From contig JAJDXR010000066.1 in assembly GCA_022823165.1 (NCBI GenBank), forward strand, positions 1 through 52,162: a DNA stretch of 52,162 nt, written 5' to 3'. Each line of letters begins with the position of its first letter. Position 1 is the first letter of the stretch. Positions 1-8,316 of this stretch are shown one piece after another. The notes under the pieces were generated by a model. That model did not search any database, was not told where the DNA came from, and was given only the letters and a program-made list of their open reading frames with translations. Both the position numbers and the translations under genes were made by a program. This stretch comes from Anaerolineae bacterium. Its GTDB lineage: Bacteria > Chloroflexota > Anaerolineae > Aggregatilineales > Phototrophicaceae.

Positions 1-1
1 A

Positions 2-145
2 TTCTTGCAAGCCTACAATTTTGGCAAAAGACTCAAGACGCTGAAGGGGCGAAGTCCGTATGAATTCATCTGTGATCGCTGGCGAGAAACCCCGGATAAA
101 TTCCATCAAAACCCAACCCACCTCAAAGCGGAACTATACAAATAG
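2..145 (+). CDS. IS481-family transposase, C-terminal fragment (cut by window edge)
   Basis: An open frame enters from the left edge and ends at TAG 143-145, giving 47 residues. It contains YNFGKRLKTLKGRSPYEF followed by a short tail rich in Pro, Asn and His. This matches the conserved C-terminal end of IS481-type DDE transposases (…YNxxxRLKTLxGxTPYEFIC…), which catalyse cut-and-paste or copy-paste movement of insertion sequences. The catalytic DDE core lies outside the window, so I cannot tell whether the gene is intact. No clear terminal inverted repeat can be defined without the left end. The following 370 bp are gene-free and contain a palindromic repeat element. Confidence 0.75.
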   Translation, partial: FLQAYNFGKRLKTLKGRSPYEFICDRWRETPDKFHQNPTHLKAELYK

Positions 146-328
146 GCCTGTATAGCAAGCAGCAGTGTAGCGCATGCCGGCGAGCGAATACAGAGTCGCG
201 TATTTGGAATCGCCTGTGCGGACGCAGTGCAAGCAAGTGAGACCTGCAAATGCTTACCACATAGGATACAAAGGTATTGGTTTGCCACAGAGGCGCGGAA
301 GCAATGCCAATAAAATAATGAGAACTGG

Positions 329-423
329 TAGGGGCGTCCCGGCGGGTCGCCCAAATATCACGATTACGACATGCGGGCGATTCACAGGATCGCGTAGACA
401 CTGCCCGTTAATCGCCCCTGCAA
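329..423. repeat. ~95-nt two-palindrome intergenic element (family B), copy 1
   Basis: The gap 146-517 has no convincing gene. It holds an element made of an imperfect palindrome (GGGGCGTCCCGGCGGGTCGCCC-type, 331-352), a ~20-nt linker containing CGATTACGACAT, and a second palindrome starting GGGCGATTCACAGG and ending AATCGCCCCTGCAA, with the internal core TAGACACTGCCCG. Similar units in either orientation occur at 7707-7800, 11609-11701, 24866-24950 and twice at 37032-37211. The multi-copy, intergenic-only distribution is typical of REP/BIME or MITE-type sequences. Confidence 0.7.
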
Positions 424-517
424 CGTGCCTGTATTGTCGCATTTCTTTCTTGGAGTTACTGAGGGCGCAGAATGGGCGAGGCAAGGCTTGCCCCTGCAAA
501 GATTTTCTCTGAACCAG

Positions 518-1663
518 CTAACCGCCCGCCACAAAGTCGGCGATGCTCAACCTCGCTGTGGGCATATCGGCGCAGGGCGTTCCCACCACCGCCCGTTCAT
601 CTTCGGCTGCGAATACGCTCTGGACTGTGATCGCGCCCTCGACCACCGCCTGCTCCGCCGCGTCAATCATGGCTTTGACAGGCTCGGGCGTGGCCGCCTG
701 ATAATAGGCGTTGCGGGCGATGCCGACCACGCCCTCGGCGATGCCCAGATTCTCGCTGGCGCCATAGGGCAGCGCTCCTTCCAGGTGCAGGCTGACGGCG
801 CGGACGATGGCGATGTCAACATGCTGGAGCATGCTGGTCAGGATATGCGCGGCTTGCTCGGGGTCGGTCTCGGCCACCAGAGCCGCTTGATCCATGCCGG
901 CGCCGATGGCGTAGCGCGCTTGCTCCTGCGCCGCTTCCAGGACGCCCACGCCGCTGCCGCCGGCGGCCTGGAAGACAATATCAGCCCCCTGCTCGTACAT
1001 GGCCAGCGCGATCTCTTTGCCGCGGGCCGGATCACTCCAGCTGTCGACGTACTGTACAATGGTCCGCGACCCCGGGTTGACCAGGCAGGCGCCCTGCTCA
1101 TAGCCGACGATGAAGTTGTTAATCACCGGGATCGGCTGCCCGCCGACCGCGCCGATGATGGGTGCTTCGTTAGCGCCTTCCAGCGCGCTGGTGGTGATGG
1201 CCGCGGCGTATATGCCCGCCAGGAAAGCGCCTTCGTTCTGGGCGAAGGTCATTGAATAGACATTGGCGCAGGCATCTACGCAGCTCTCGGCGTCAGCGTA
1301 GGGCAGGGCGGCGTCGTAGAATATGAAGCGTTTGTCGGGATATTTATGCGCGTTTTCGGCCAGGAAGCCGGCCATCTGAAAGCTGCCGGCGATCAGAATA
1401 TCGTAGGCGGCGGTATCGGCCATCATGTCCAGCAAGCCCGCCTCCCAATTGGCTGGATCCAAGCCCAGCTCGATGGTATCGGTCGCGATGTCGTAGGCCT
1501 CGGCAATGGCTTCCATGCCGCGCTCAGCGCTGTCAAAGAAGGACTTGTCGCCCAGCGCGCCATTGACCACTGATACCACCTTGAGCGGCTCGCCCTGGGC
1601 ATTGGCGCTGAAAGCCGTCAAATACAAGAGCAGTGCCGCGAGCGTTAAATCGAGCTGCTTCAT
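518..1663 (-). CDS. BMP-family (PnrA-like) ABC transporter substrate-binding protein
   Basis: Encodes 381 residues with an N-terminal signal peptide (MKQLDLTLAALLLYLTAFSANA) but no clear lipobox Cys. The mature protein has the BMP/PnrA layout: VVSVVNGALGDKSFFDSAERGM at the start, ILIAGSFQMAGFLAENAHKYPDKRF in the first lobe, NEGAFLAGIYAA, then GADIVFQAAGGSGVGVLEAA and GMDQ. Family members bind purine nucleosides for ABC import, though some bind other ligands. The start is ATG 1663; a longer frame upstream runs through repeat sequence and lacks coding character. No ATPase or permease gene follows. A nucleoside hydrolase is divergent next door, which supports a nucleoside-uptake role (inference). 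Confidence 0.85.
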   Translation of the reverse strand: MKQLDLTLAALLLYLTAFSANAQGEPLKVVSVVNGALGDKSFFDSAERGMEAIAEAYDIATDTIELGLDPANWEAGLLDMMADTAAYDILIAGSFQMAGFLAENAHKYPDKRFIFYDAALPYADAESCVDACANVYSMTFAQNEGAFLAGIYAAAITTSALEGANEAPIIGAVGGQPIPVINNFIVGYEQGACLVNPGSRTIVQYVDSWSDPARGKEIALAMYEQGADIVFQAAGGSGVGVLEAAQEQARYAIGAGMDQAALVAETDPEQAAHILTSMLQHVDIAIVRAVSLHLEGALPYGASENLGIAEGVVGIARNAYYQAATPEPVKAMIDAAEQAVVEGAITVQSVFAAEDERAVVGTPCADMPTARLSIADFVAGG

Positions 1664-1839
1664 GGTTCGCCTTTGTTCGCGTGTTGTTACGTCAGATTCG
1701 ATAACGTTGCGTTTATGATAACCAGCGAGTTGCAGGAAATTGTAGGGGCGACCTGCCAGGCCGCCCGCTTTTTCAGGTTGAATTTTCGTGTGATTCACCG
1801 AGTCGCCCCTGCAATGTCTGTCTCTGCGCCCTCTGTGCC

Positions 1840-1994
1840 TCAGTAAGGGCAAGTAAGTAATGAGAAAAAAGGTACCCACCACAAAATAGCGAATTTTCGT
1901 GTTTGCGCGGGCGAGCCAAGGCTCGCCCCTACAACTTTCGACTATATTTTGGACCCTGTAGGGGTCAGCCTTGGCTGACCCGATGCTGTGAAAT
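1840..1994. repeat. ~155-bp dispersed repeat, inverted copy of 11361-11515
   Basis: The gene-free gap 1664-2144 contains this block, which recurs in opposite orientation at 11361-11515 with more than 90% identity by eye. It contains two perfect 9-bp-arm palindromes: GGGCGAGCC/GGCTCGCCC at 1909-1928 and GGGTCAGCC/GGCTGACCC at 1962-1981, separated by a conserved linker with ACTTTCGACT. The rest of the gap (1740-1830) has degenerate pieces of the family B element. Confidence 0.8.
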
Positions 1995-2144
1995 ATGCAT
2001 GACTAACTTGGAATTACTTCTGTGGTGATAAGAGCTGCACCGTCCACTCGCCTGTCGCTAGAATCAACAGGCGCCGCGCGATAGTGCTATACTTACAGCG
2101 TTGCCAACTGGCTAGCCCTATTCTGGCGGAAAGCGTTGCCGATC

Positions 2145-3077
2145 ATGAAGCTAATAATCGATACGGACGCCGGCGTCGATGACGCGCAGGCCATTATGCT
2201 GGCGCTGGCCGACCCGGCCGTCGAGGTGCTCGGCATCACCACCTTGACCGGCAATGTGCATATCCGCCAGGTCAATCCCAATGTCTTGACCATCCTGGAA
2301 ATCATGAACCGCGATGTGCCCGTTTACGCCGGCATTGACCGGCCGCTGATTCAAGAGTGGGAGGACGCCGCCGAGTTTCACGGCGGCGATGGCTTAGGCA
2401 ATTTTCATGACCGCCCAACCCTGACGCGCAGCCTGGAAGCCGAGCACGCCGTGCCGGCGCTGCTGCGCCTCTCGCGCCAATATGAAGGCGAGCTGACGCT
2501 GATTGCGCTGGGCCCGCTGACCAATATCGCCGCCGCCATCCGCCTCGACCCCGATTTTCCGGCGCGCATCAAGAAATTTGTCTTCATGGGCGGCGCCATC
2601 GCCGCGCAGGGCAACACCCCCATCGTCACCGCCGAATACAATATCTTCACCGATCCGGAAGCGGCTTGGATCACGCTGGACGCCTTCACCGAATCGACCA
2701 TGCTCAGCTGGGAGACGACCCTGGCGCACGGCTTCGCCTGGGACAAGTTCAATCGGCTCTGCGCCATCGACACCGTCAGCGGACGCTTCTTCAAGGCGAT
2801 CTCAAAAGCGACGGCCGAGCGGCTGGAGGGCGACTTTCACCGGCCCGCCTACCTGCTGCCGGATCCGCTGGCAATGGCGATCACGCTGCAGCCGGGGCTT
2901 GTTCGAGAGAGTGGCGCCTTCTACACCACGGTCGAGTTGAACGGCCGCAGCACACGCGGGCAGACCGTCATCGACTACAACGGCATCAGCGGTCAGCCGG
3001 CCAACGTCACCATCATCCAGCAGTTGGACACCGATGGCGTCTACGATATGTTTGTGGCCGCGCTGTCATCGTCTTGA
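2145..3077 (+). CDS. Nucleoside hydrolase (inosine-uridine preferring type)
   Basis: Encodes 310 residues starting MKLIIDTDAGVDDAQAIMLAL, the hallmark DxDxxxDD calcium-binding loop of nucleoside hydrolases. Further family features are GITTLTGNVHIRQVNPNVLTIL, VYAGIDRPL, the central LTLIALGPLTNIAAA and FVFMGGAI blocks, and the AEYNIFTDPEAA segment. The family cleaves the N-glycosidic bond of ribonucleosides to base and ribose in the cytoplasm. ATG 2145 fits the family N-terminus; an in-frame TTG at 2136 has better spacing from GGCGGAAAG, so three extra residues are possible. It is divergent from the BMP-type binding protein, suggesting a shared scavenging role. Confidence 0.92.
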   Translation: MKLIIDTDAGVDDAQAIMLALADPAVEVLGITTLTGNVHIRQVNPNVLTILEIMNRDVPVYAGIDRPLIQEWEDAAEFHGGDGLGNFHDRPTLTRSLEAEHAVPALLRLSRQYEGELTLIALGPLTNIAAAIRLDPDFPARIKKFVFMGGAIAAQGNTPIVTAEYNIFTDPEAAWITLDAFTESTMLSWETTLAHGFAWDKFNRLCAIDTVSGRFFKAISKATAERLEGDFHRPAYLLPDPLAMAITLQPGLVRESGAFYTTVELNGRSTRGQTVIDYNGISGQPANVTIIQQLDTDGVYDMFVAALSSS

Positions 3078-3123
3078 CCTATTTCTCTAGGCCTTGTGTG
3101 CCCTCAGTAACTCTGGGAAGGTG

Positions 3124-4245
3124 ATGCTGACAACTTCTCGCATCCCAAACTTGCTGTCTAATATCAGCGCCGACTCTGCCAGCGCGCCCGACGTCATCAT
3201 CGCCCGGCTGACGCGCCTGCTGGAGGCGCCGGCCCCGGCCAACAGCTGTACGCTGCCGGGGACGGTCGGCGATGTCATCCGCGCCATCGCGAGCGAGCTG
3301 GACCTGCCCTGCGCGCCCTTGGGCTCAACCGGCAACCTCGTCATCGAACTCGGCGACCCCGCCGCGCCGCTGGACCTGCTGGTGACGGCGCATATGGACC
3401 GGCCCTGCTTCCGTGTACGCAGCTTGCCGGAGGCGACCCTGTATCCGCTTTGCGCCATTCGTGTGCCTGGCGATGAATATAGCTGCGAGGCGCGGACGCT
3501 GCGCTATGTCGACGGGCGCGTGCGCGTGACGGCGACCGGCAACCTGCGCTTCGCGGCGAAAGCAGGCGGCGACTATCACATCCATTTCCTGGCGGTTGAG
3601 GGCGAGCTGGCTCCCGGCGATACGGTGATGATGCACTGCGCGCCGGCGCTGAATGACGGCCTGGTCAGCGGCGCGGGGCTGGACAACGCCATCGGCGTAC
3701 TGCTGGCGCTGCTGGCGGCGTACGCATTGCAGCAGTATGCGGCTGACAGCCTGGCTGGCCGCCGCCTGCTCTTCGCGCTCACCGACCAGGAGGAGGGACC
3801 GCCCAGCGGTCTCTTTGGCCAGGGCGCGTCACGGCTCGCTCATGCGCTGGAAGCGCCGCGGCTGGGCTTCATCAACATCGATGGCCACAATGTCGATCTC
3901 GCGGCGGGACATGTCATGGGGCTGGGCGCGTCGCAGGCTTTCGTCTCCGGCGACGGGCGCGGCTCGGTTGTGCCGATGGATTATCAGGCTCTGGCGGAAG
4001 CGCTGGCGGCTGAGGTCAACCGCGAGCGCGCCGGCACGGTGCGGCTGAACGCCAGCTACGTTTCGCGCAGCGATGACATGCTGCTGTCGACCTGGGCGCG
4101 CTGCCTGGGGCTGAGCGGCGTCATCGTGGCGAACGCGCATACAACCGAGGAGACGGCCGCGCTGGGCGATATCGTCGCCGCGGCGCACTGGATTCCGGTG
4201 TATTTGAGTCAAGTATTGTGTACGCCAAATAACTGGACGGTATGA
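3124..4245 (+). CDS. M42/M28-type dinuclear zinc aminopeptidase-like protein
   Basis: Encodes about 373 residues. Metal-binding and catalytic motifs of co-catalytic zinc peptidases are visible in order: LLVTAHMDRP (HxD), GAGLDNAIGVLLAL (bridging Asp), LLFALTDQEEGPP (catalytic and metal Glu pair), FINIDGHN (Asp) and ANAHTTEETAAL (distal His). This fits M42-type glutamyl/leucyl aminopeptidases, which trim peptides in the cytoplasm, but overall similarity cannot be checked and another amidohydrolase substrate is possible. It lies 46 nt after the nucleoside hydrolase on the same strand, probably co-transcribed. The start is uncertain: TTG 3094, GTG 3121 and ATG 3124 are all in frame. Confidence 0.75.
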   Translation: MLTTSRIPNLLSNISADSASAPDVIIARLTRLLEAPAPANSCTLPGTVGDVIRAIASELDLPCAPLGSTGNLVIELGDPAAPLDLLVTAHMDRPCFRVRSLPEATLYPLCAIRVPGDEYSCEARTLRYVDGRVRVTATGNLRFAAKAGGDYHIHFLAVEGELAPGDTVMMHCAPALNDGLVSGAGLDNAIGVLLALLAAYALQQYAADSLAGRRLLFALTDQEEGPPSGLFGQGASRLAHALEAPRLGFINIDGHNVDLAAGHVMGLGASQAFVSGDGRGSVVPMDYQALAEALAAEVNRERAGTVRLNASYVSRSDDMLLSTWARCLGLSGVIVANAHTTEETAALGDIVAAAHWIPVYLSQVLCTPNNWTV

Positions 4246-4272
4246 TATGGGAGGTCGGCGCTGTCGATGTAG

Positions 4273-4293
4273 GGGCGAGCCATTGGCTCGCCC
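4273..4293. repeat. REP-like palindrome (family A) upstream of RAYT
   Basis: GGGCGAGCC-ATT-GGCTCGCCC, 9-bp arms around a 3-nt centre, preceded by TGTAG. It lies 32 bp before the RAYT start and is mirrored by the palindrome at 4870-4890 after the RAYT stop, whose outer flank CTACA is the reverse of TGTAG. The two therefore sit as an inverted pair around the gene. Confidence 0.85.
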
Positions 4294-4325
4294 GCCCGAC
4301 CACACACCTGGAATTGGCATTTGCA

Positions 4326-4850
4326 ATGAGAAATACGCGCCATACACTTCCCGTCCGCCGCTCCTTACGTCTGCACGGTTACGATTATCGCAGTTCGTGC
4401 GCCTATTTTGTTACCATTTGTACCGCGGAAAAGCAGCCATTATTCGCCGGGGTTCGCGATGGCAGAATCCAACACAATGAGCTGGGACAAATCGCCGAAA
4501 GCTGCTGGCAACAGATTGAGCGTATCCGAACCGGGATTGCACTTGACGCCTATATTGTCATGCCCAATCATGTTCACGGCATCTTGCTCTTTTCAGGCGA
4601 AGACGTCGCAGTCAACACGCCCACTGCTGGTCGCGGTCTGGCAGCTGGCTCGCTTGGCGCGGTTCTTGCTCAGTATAAGTCCGCCGTTACCAAACAGAGT
4701 CGGTTCATCGAATCGCCACCGACTGATCCAATTTGGCAACGCAACTACCATGACCATATCATCCGCAGCTCTGCATCACTGGACAGAATTCGCCGGTACA
4801 TTATTGAGAACCCAGCCCGCTGGGAGGATGATGAAATGTACGTCGGCTAA
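4326..4850 (+). CDS. REP-associated tyrosine transposase (RAYT, Y1/HUH family)
   Basis: Encodes 174 residues. The HUH metal-binding motif is MPNHVHGILL (His82, His84) and the conserved C-terminal block is WQRNYHDHIIRSSASLDRIRRYIIENPARW, where Tyr141 is the likely nucleophile. The N-terminal RRSLRLHGYDYRSSCAYFVTICT is also typical. Y1 enzymes make single-strand nicks at hairpins; RAYTs are single-copy, domesticated relatives of IS200/IS605 TnpA associated with REP palindromes. The flanking inverted family A palindromes support this. The start at ATG 4326 matches family N-termini; an earlier in-frame ATG (4242) would translate the upstream palindrome and is less likely. Confidence 0.92.
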   Translation: MRNTRHTLPVRRSLRLHGYDYRSSCAYFVTICTAEKQPLFAGVRDGRIQHNELGQIAESCWQQIERIRTGIALDAYIVMPNHVHGILLFSGEDVAVNTPTAGRGLAAGSLGAVLAQYKSAVTKQSRFIESPPTDPIWQRNYHDHIIRSSASLDRIRRYIIENPARWEDDEMYVG

Positions 4851-4869
4851 TGTGTCGGGTGAACGCAGC

Positions 4870-4890
4870 GGGCGAGCCAATGGCTCGCCC
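4870..4890. repeat. REP-like palindrome (family A) downstream of RAYT
   Basis: GGGCGAGCC-AAT-GGCTCGCCC, 20 bp after the RAYT stop, followed by CTACA. Inverted partner of 4273-4293. Confidence 0.85.
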
Positions 4891-4930
4891 CTACAGACGT
4901 ACTGATTGGAAAAATACGGAAGGAACCCCC

Positions 4931-6094
4931 ATGCCCGTACACTCACCCATGCACCAGCAAATCGACACCCTGCCTGACCTGATCCGCGCCATTGTCCAGC
5001 CCTTCGACGCCGCCGCCCGCAGCGCCTTCGACTTCGAGACCTGCACATCCGTCAAGCGCATCTACCTGGTGGGCTGCGGCGACAGCCACCACGCCCCGGT
5101 CGGCGCCGAGCTGGCTTTTAATCAGCTCACCGGCGTACCCACGCAAGCGCTGAGCTCGCTGCCCTTCAGCCGCTACACCGCCGGCTTCCTGCCCGCCACC
5201 GGTCCCAAGACCAACCTGGTCATCGGCGTCTCGGTTTCGGGCAAGGTCAGCCGCACCATCGAGGCGCTTGAGATGGCCAATCAAGCCGGCGCCACCACCA
5301 TCGCGCTGACCGGCAATCCAGGCGGGCCCTTCGGCCAGGCTGCCGGGCAAGTCTTCGAGACGGCCGTGCCGCCACTGCCCGATGAGCTGGCCGGCATGAC
5401 TGTGCCCGGCATCCGCTCCTACCTGGCTTCGCAGATCGCCCTGATGCTGGCGGCTCTGCGCATCGCCGAGGCGCGCGGCGCGCTGACCACGCCGGCGGCT
5501 GATGCCGAGCGCGCCCAACTGGCCGAACTGGCCGATGTCATGGAAGAGACGATTCAAGTCTGTGAGCCGGTGGCTGATGAGCTGGCCGGGCGCTGGCGCG
5601 AGGCGACGCAATTCGAATTTGTCGGCTCGGGTCCGCTCTATGGCGTGGCGATGTTCACCGCGGCCAAGGTGCTGGAAGCCAGTGGCGACCCGGCGCTGGC
5701 GCAAGAGACCGAAGAATGGTCGCACTTGCAGTATTTCATCGCCGAGCCCAATATCCCGACTATTCTGCTATCGGCCAACGATTTCGATGCCGACCGCATG
5801 GCGGAAGTGGCCCGCGCCGCTCAGTGTATCGGTCGCCCGCTGGCGCTGGTCTCCAGCGAAGACGCCGGCGATATCCGACAGTACGTCGGCGATCTGCTGC
5901 CCATCCCGCGCAAACTGCCCGAGCGTTACGCCAGCATCGTCTACAGCATTCCCGGCGAGCTGCTGGCGGCGGCGCGGGCATCTTCGCTGGGCTCAGCATA
6001 CTTCTGCAATTTCGAGGGCGGCCGCCGCGTTGATTGGGCTGATGGCGCCAGCGCGATCTACGACAGCCACCGCATCACTGAGCTGAAACGCTAG
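4931..6094 (+). CDS. SIS-domain sugar isomerase/deglycase-like protein
   Basis: Encodes 387 residues with two sugar isomerase (SIS) domains. The first is seen at IYLVGCGDSHHAPVGAELAF and NLVIGVSVSGKVSRTIEALEMANQAGATTIALTG, the second at FEFVGSGPLYGVAMFTAAKVLEASGDPALAQETEEWSH. This double-SIS arrangement is shared with the isomerase half of GlmS and with fructoselysine-6-phosphate deglycase (FrlB). There is no glutaminase domain, so a phosphosugar isomerase or deglycase is likelier than GlmS. Substrate cannot be told. ATG 4931 is chosen because it follows GGAAGGA at suitable distance and begins the conserved protein; the frame extends upstream into the repeat. Confidence 0.8.
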   Translation: MPVHSPMHQQIDTLPDLIRAIVQPFDAAARSAFDFETCTSVKRIYLVGCGDSHHAPVGAELAFNQLTGVPTQALSSLPFSRYTAGFLPATGPKTNLVIGVSVSGKVSRTIEALEMANQAGATTIALTGNPGGPFGQAAGQVFETAVPPLPDELAGMTVPGIRSYLASQIALMLAALRIAEARGALTTPAADAERAQLAELADVMEETIQVCEPVADELAGRWREATQFEFVGSGPLYGVAMFTAAKVLEASGDPALAQETEEWSHLQYFIAEPNIPTILLSANDFDADRMAEVARAAQCIGRPLALVSSEDAGDIRQYVGDLLPIPRKLPERYASIVYSIPGELLAAARASSLGSAYFCNFEGGRRVDWADGASAIYDSHRITELKR

Positions 6095-6196
6095 CATCTG
6101 CCAAGCGACTGTCTCGGTCGCCGCGCCCCTGCAACCTGGCTTAGCTGTGATATACTTTGTCGCCGTGTCAGACGGTAACTTTCAGCAGGTGTCCGC

Positions 6197-7660
6197 ATGA
6201 CGGAACTCACTAGCCTGACCATCAGCCGCGCCTTGCAGCTTATGCGGGCCGGGGACATATCCGCGCGTGACTTGACCGAGGCGCATCTGGGGCGCATTGA
6301 AGCGATCGACCCATCCATCGGCGCTTATCTGACGGTCACGGCCGCTTTGGCGCGCGAGCAGGCGGCGGCGGCTGACGAAGCGCGCGCGGCCGGCGCCGAA
6401 GGCCCGCTGCTGGGCATTCCCATCGCTATCAAAGATGTGCTTTCGACAAAAGGCATCGAGACTACCTGCGGCTCCAAAATCCTCAAAGGCTACCGGCCGC
6501 TCTTCGACGCCACGGCGGTCAAGCGGCTGCGCGAGGCGGGCGCGGTTATGCTGGGCAAGCTGAATATGGACGAATTCGCCATGGGCTCGTCCACCGAGAA
6601 CAGCGCTTACTTCCCCACGTTTAATCCCTGGAACCTGGAGCGGGTGCCCGGCGGCAGCAGCGGCGGCAGCTCGGCGGCGGTGGCGGCGAATATGGCTCTG
6701 GCCGCGCTCGGCAGCGATACCGGCGGCAGTATCCGTCAGCCGGCCTCCTTCTGCGGCGTAACCGCCATCAAACCAAGCTACGGCCGCGTCTCGCGTTACG
6801 GCTTGATCGCTTACGGCTCGTCCTTCGACCAGGCCGGGCCCTTCGCGCGCAGCGTCGAAGATGTGGCGCGGGTGCTGGGCGTCATCGCCGGGCGCGATCC
6901 ACTGGATTCGACCTGCATGCCGACCGCCGCGCCCGATTATGCGGCCGGGCTGGAGGGCGATATTCGCGGGCTGCGAATCGGCCTGCCGCGCGAGTATTTC
7001 GCCGAGGGCTTGCAACCGGAAGTCGAGGCGGCTGCCCGGGCGGCGGCGGCGCAGCTCGAGAGCCTGGGCGCGGAAGTGCGCGAGCTAAGCTTTGAGCACG
7101 CTGATTATTGCCTGCCGGCCTATTACATCATCGCCATGGCCGAAGCCAGCGCCAACCTGGCGCGCTATGACGGACTGCGCTTCGGCGCGCGGGTGGAAGG
7201 CGCCGACTTGATCGACAGCTACAAGAAGACGCGCGGCGCCGGCTTCGGCGAAGAGGTCAAGCGGCGCATCATGCTGGGCACTTACACGCTGTCGGCCGGC
7301 TATTACGATGCCTATTACGGCAAGGCGCAGGCGGTGCGTACGCTGATCCGGCGCGAATTCGACTCCATGTTCGAGCAGGTGGACGCGCTGCTGGCGCCGG
7401 TCGCGCCGACCACGGCTTTCCCCTTCGGCGAGCTGACGCAGGATCCCATGCGCATGATCCTGGCGGATGTGCTGACGATTTCGGCCAATCTGGCCGGCAT
7501 TTGCGGGCTCAGCTTGCCCTGCGGCTTTGACGCGGAGGGCTTGCCCATTGGCTTGCAGCTGCTGGGCGCGCCCTTCACCGAGCAGCGCTTGCTGCAGCTG
7601 GGGCAGGCTTATCAGACGACGACCGACTGGCATCTGCGCTCGCCTGATCTGGCGGGGTAG
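6197..7660 (+). CDS. gatA: Asp-tRNA(Asn)/Glu-tRNA(Gln) amidotransferase subunit A
   Basis: Encodes 487 residues, normal for GatA. The amidase-signature triad is visible: Lys79 in GIPIAIKDV, the cis-Ser154 in PGGSSGGSSAAV, and nucleophile Ser178 in GSDTGGSIRQPASFCG. The segment LDEFAMGSSTENSAYFPTFNP-like (here NMDEFAMGSSTENSAYF) is diagnostic of GatA over other amidases. GatA releases ammonia from glutamine for transamidation of mischarged tRNA, working with GatB and GatC. Neither partner is in the window, so they are encoded elsewhere. The gene stands alone, about 100 bp after the SIS gene. Confidence 0.95.
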   Translation: MTELTSLTISRALQLMRAGDISARDLTEAHLGRIEAIDPSIGAYLTVTAALAREQAAAADEARAAGAEGPLLGIPIAIKDVLSTKGIETTCGSKILKGYRPLFDATAVKRLREAGAVMLGKLNMDEFAMGSSTENSAYFPTFNPWNLERVPGGSSGGSSAAVAANMALAALGSDTGGSIRQPASFCGVTAIKPSYGRVSRYGLIAYGSSFDQAGPFARSVEDVARVLGVIAGRDPLDSTCMPTAAPDYAAGLEGDIRGLRIGLPREYFAEGLQPEVEAAARAAAAQLESLGAEVRELSFEHADYCLPAYYIIAMAEASANLARYDGLRFGARVEGADLIDSYKKTRGAGFGEEVKRRIMLGTYTLSAGYYDAYYGKAQAVRTLIRREFDSMFEQVDALLAPVAPTTAFPFGELTQDPMRMILADVLTISANLAGICGLSLPCGFDAEGLPIGLQLLGAPFTEQRLLQLGQAYQTTTDWHLRSPDLAG

Positions 7661-7706
7661 GTTGTTTCTTTACTTCTTTACTATTGAGGACACCGAGAAA
7701 AACCTT

Positions 7707-7800
7707 GTAGGGCGATTGGCGGGCAGTGTCTACGCGCCCCTCTGAATCGCCCGATGTTGAAGTCGCGCCCTGCGAACGCACGTCCCGGCGAGTCGCCCTA
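7707..7800. repeat. Family B element, copy 2 (inverted relative to copy 1)
   Basis: Between gatA and the next gene. Contains GGGCGATTGG…CAGTGTCTACGCG…GAATCGCCC and a second arm pair ending GAGTCGCCC. Its reverse complement aligns with 329-423 through the TAGACACTGCCCG core. Confidence 0.7.
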
Positions 7801-7822
7801 AAGCAGAGTCTGCAAATGAGGC

Positions 7823-7842
7823 GGGCGAGCCAAGGCTCGCCC
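7823..7842. repeat. REP-like palindrome (family A)
   Basis: GGGCGAGCC-AA-GGCTCGCCC, followed by CCTGCA. It lies in the 3' region of the small membrane protein gene at 7920-8168 and the end of gatA, so it could form a bidirectional mRNA 3' hairpin. No T-run follows it. Confidence 0.8.
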
Positions 7843-7919
7843 CTGCATGCTCGTCAAATGAGCGAGGCGCAGAAATCTGTGCAGCGGCGACGGTGAATCC
7901 CGCTGGTCTGTTGAGAAAA

Positions 7920-8168
7920 TTAAATGGGAATGCGGCTGACGAGGAAGGATATGACGCTGGAGAGTATCGCGACCACTACAGCGATCTGCCATGTGAGGTT
8001 TTTGATGTCAGTTCGCAGATTGTTGACCTCGCCGCTGAGCTCGGCCAGAGCCACCTTAACGTCGCCATTGTCGCGCTCGTGTTCGGCTTTGGTAACGAAT
8101 GTATCCATGCGCGTTTCAATGACGGCCAAGCGTTCCGTATCAAGAGTGGGTTTTGTTTCTACAACCAT
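7920..8168 (-). CDS. Small coiled-coil protein with C-terminal membrane anchor
   Basis: Encodes 82 residues: a charged N-terminal half with heptad-like spacing (ERLAVIETRMDTFVTKAEHERDNGDVKVALAELSGEVNNLRTDIKNL) and a single C-terminal hydrophobic helix (IAVVVAILSSVISFLV) followed by SRIPI. ATG 8168 is preceded by an AGGAGG Shine-Dalgarno at good distance, which supports a real gene. The architecture resembles XhlA-type haemolysin-associated or phage lysis accessory proteins, but the similarity is of shape only. Function unknown. It stands alone, convergent with gatA. Confidence 0.65.
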   Translation of the reverse strand: MVVETKPTLDTERLAVIETRMDTFVTKAEHERDNGDVKVALAELSGEVNNLRTDIKNLTWQIAVVVAILSSVISFLVSRIPI

Positions 8169-8316
8169 ACCCGCCTCCTATGATTGTAGGTAGCGTATCG
8201 TAGTCGTGAGTATTGGTCAAGTTCTTGTGACTGGCAGGGCGACACAACCTGAGGTGTTGCGCTGCCGACACGGTACATAATACTATACTGCCGAATGCAA
8301 GCGAGGGCGGCGGGGT

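Noticed and set aside
4242..4325. ATG 4242 as the start of the RAYT gene.
   Set aside because: It would translate the upstream palindrome and add 28 residues that do not resemble RAYT N-termini, whereas ATG 4326 begins the conserved part.
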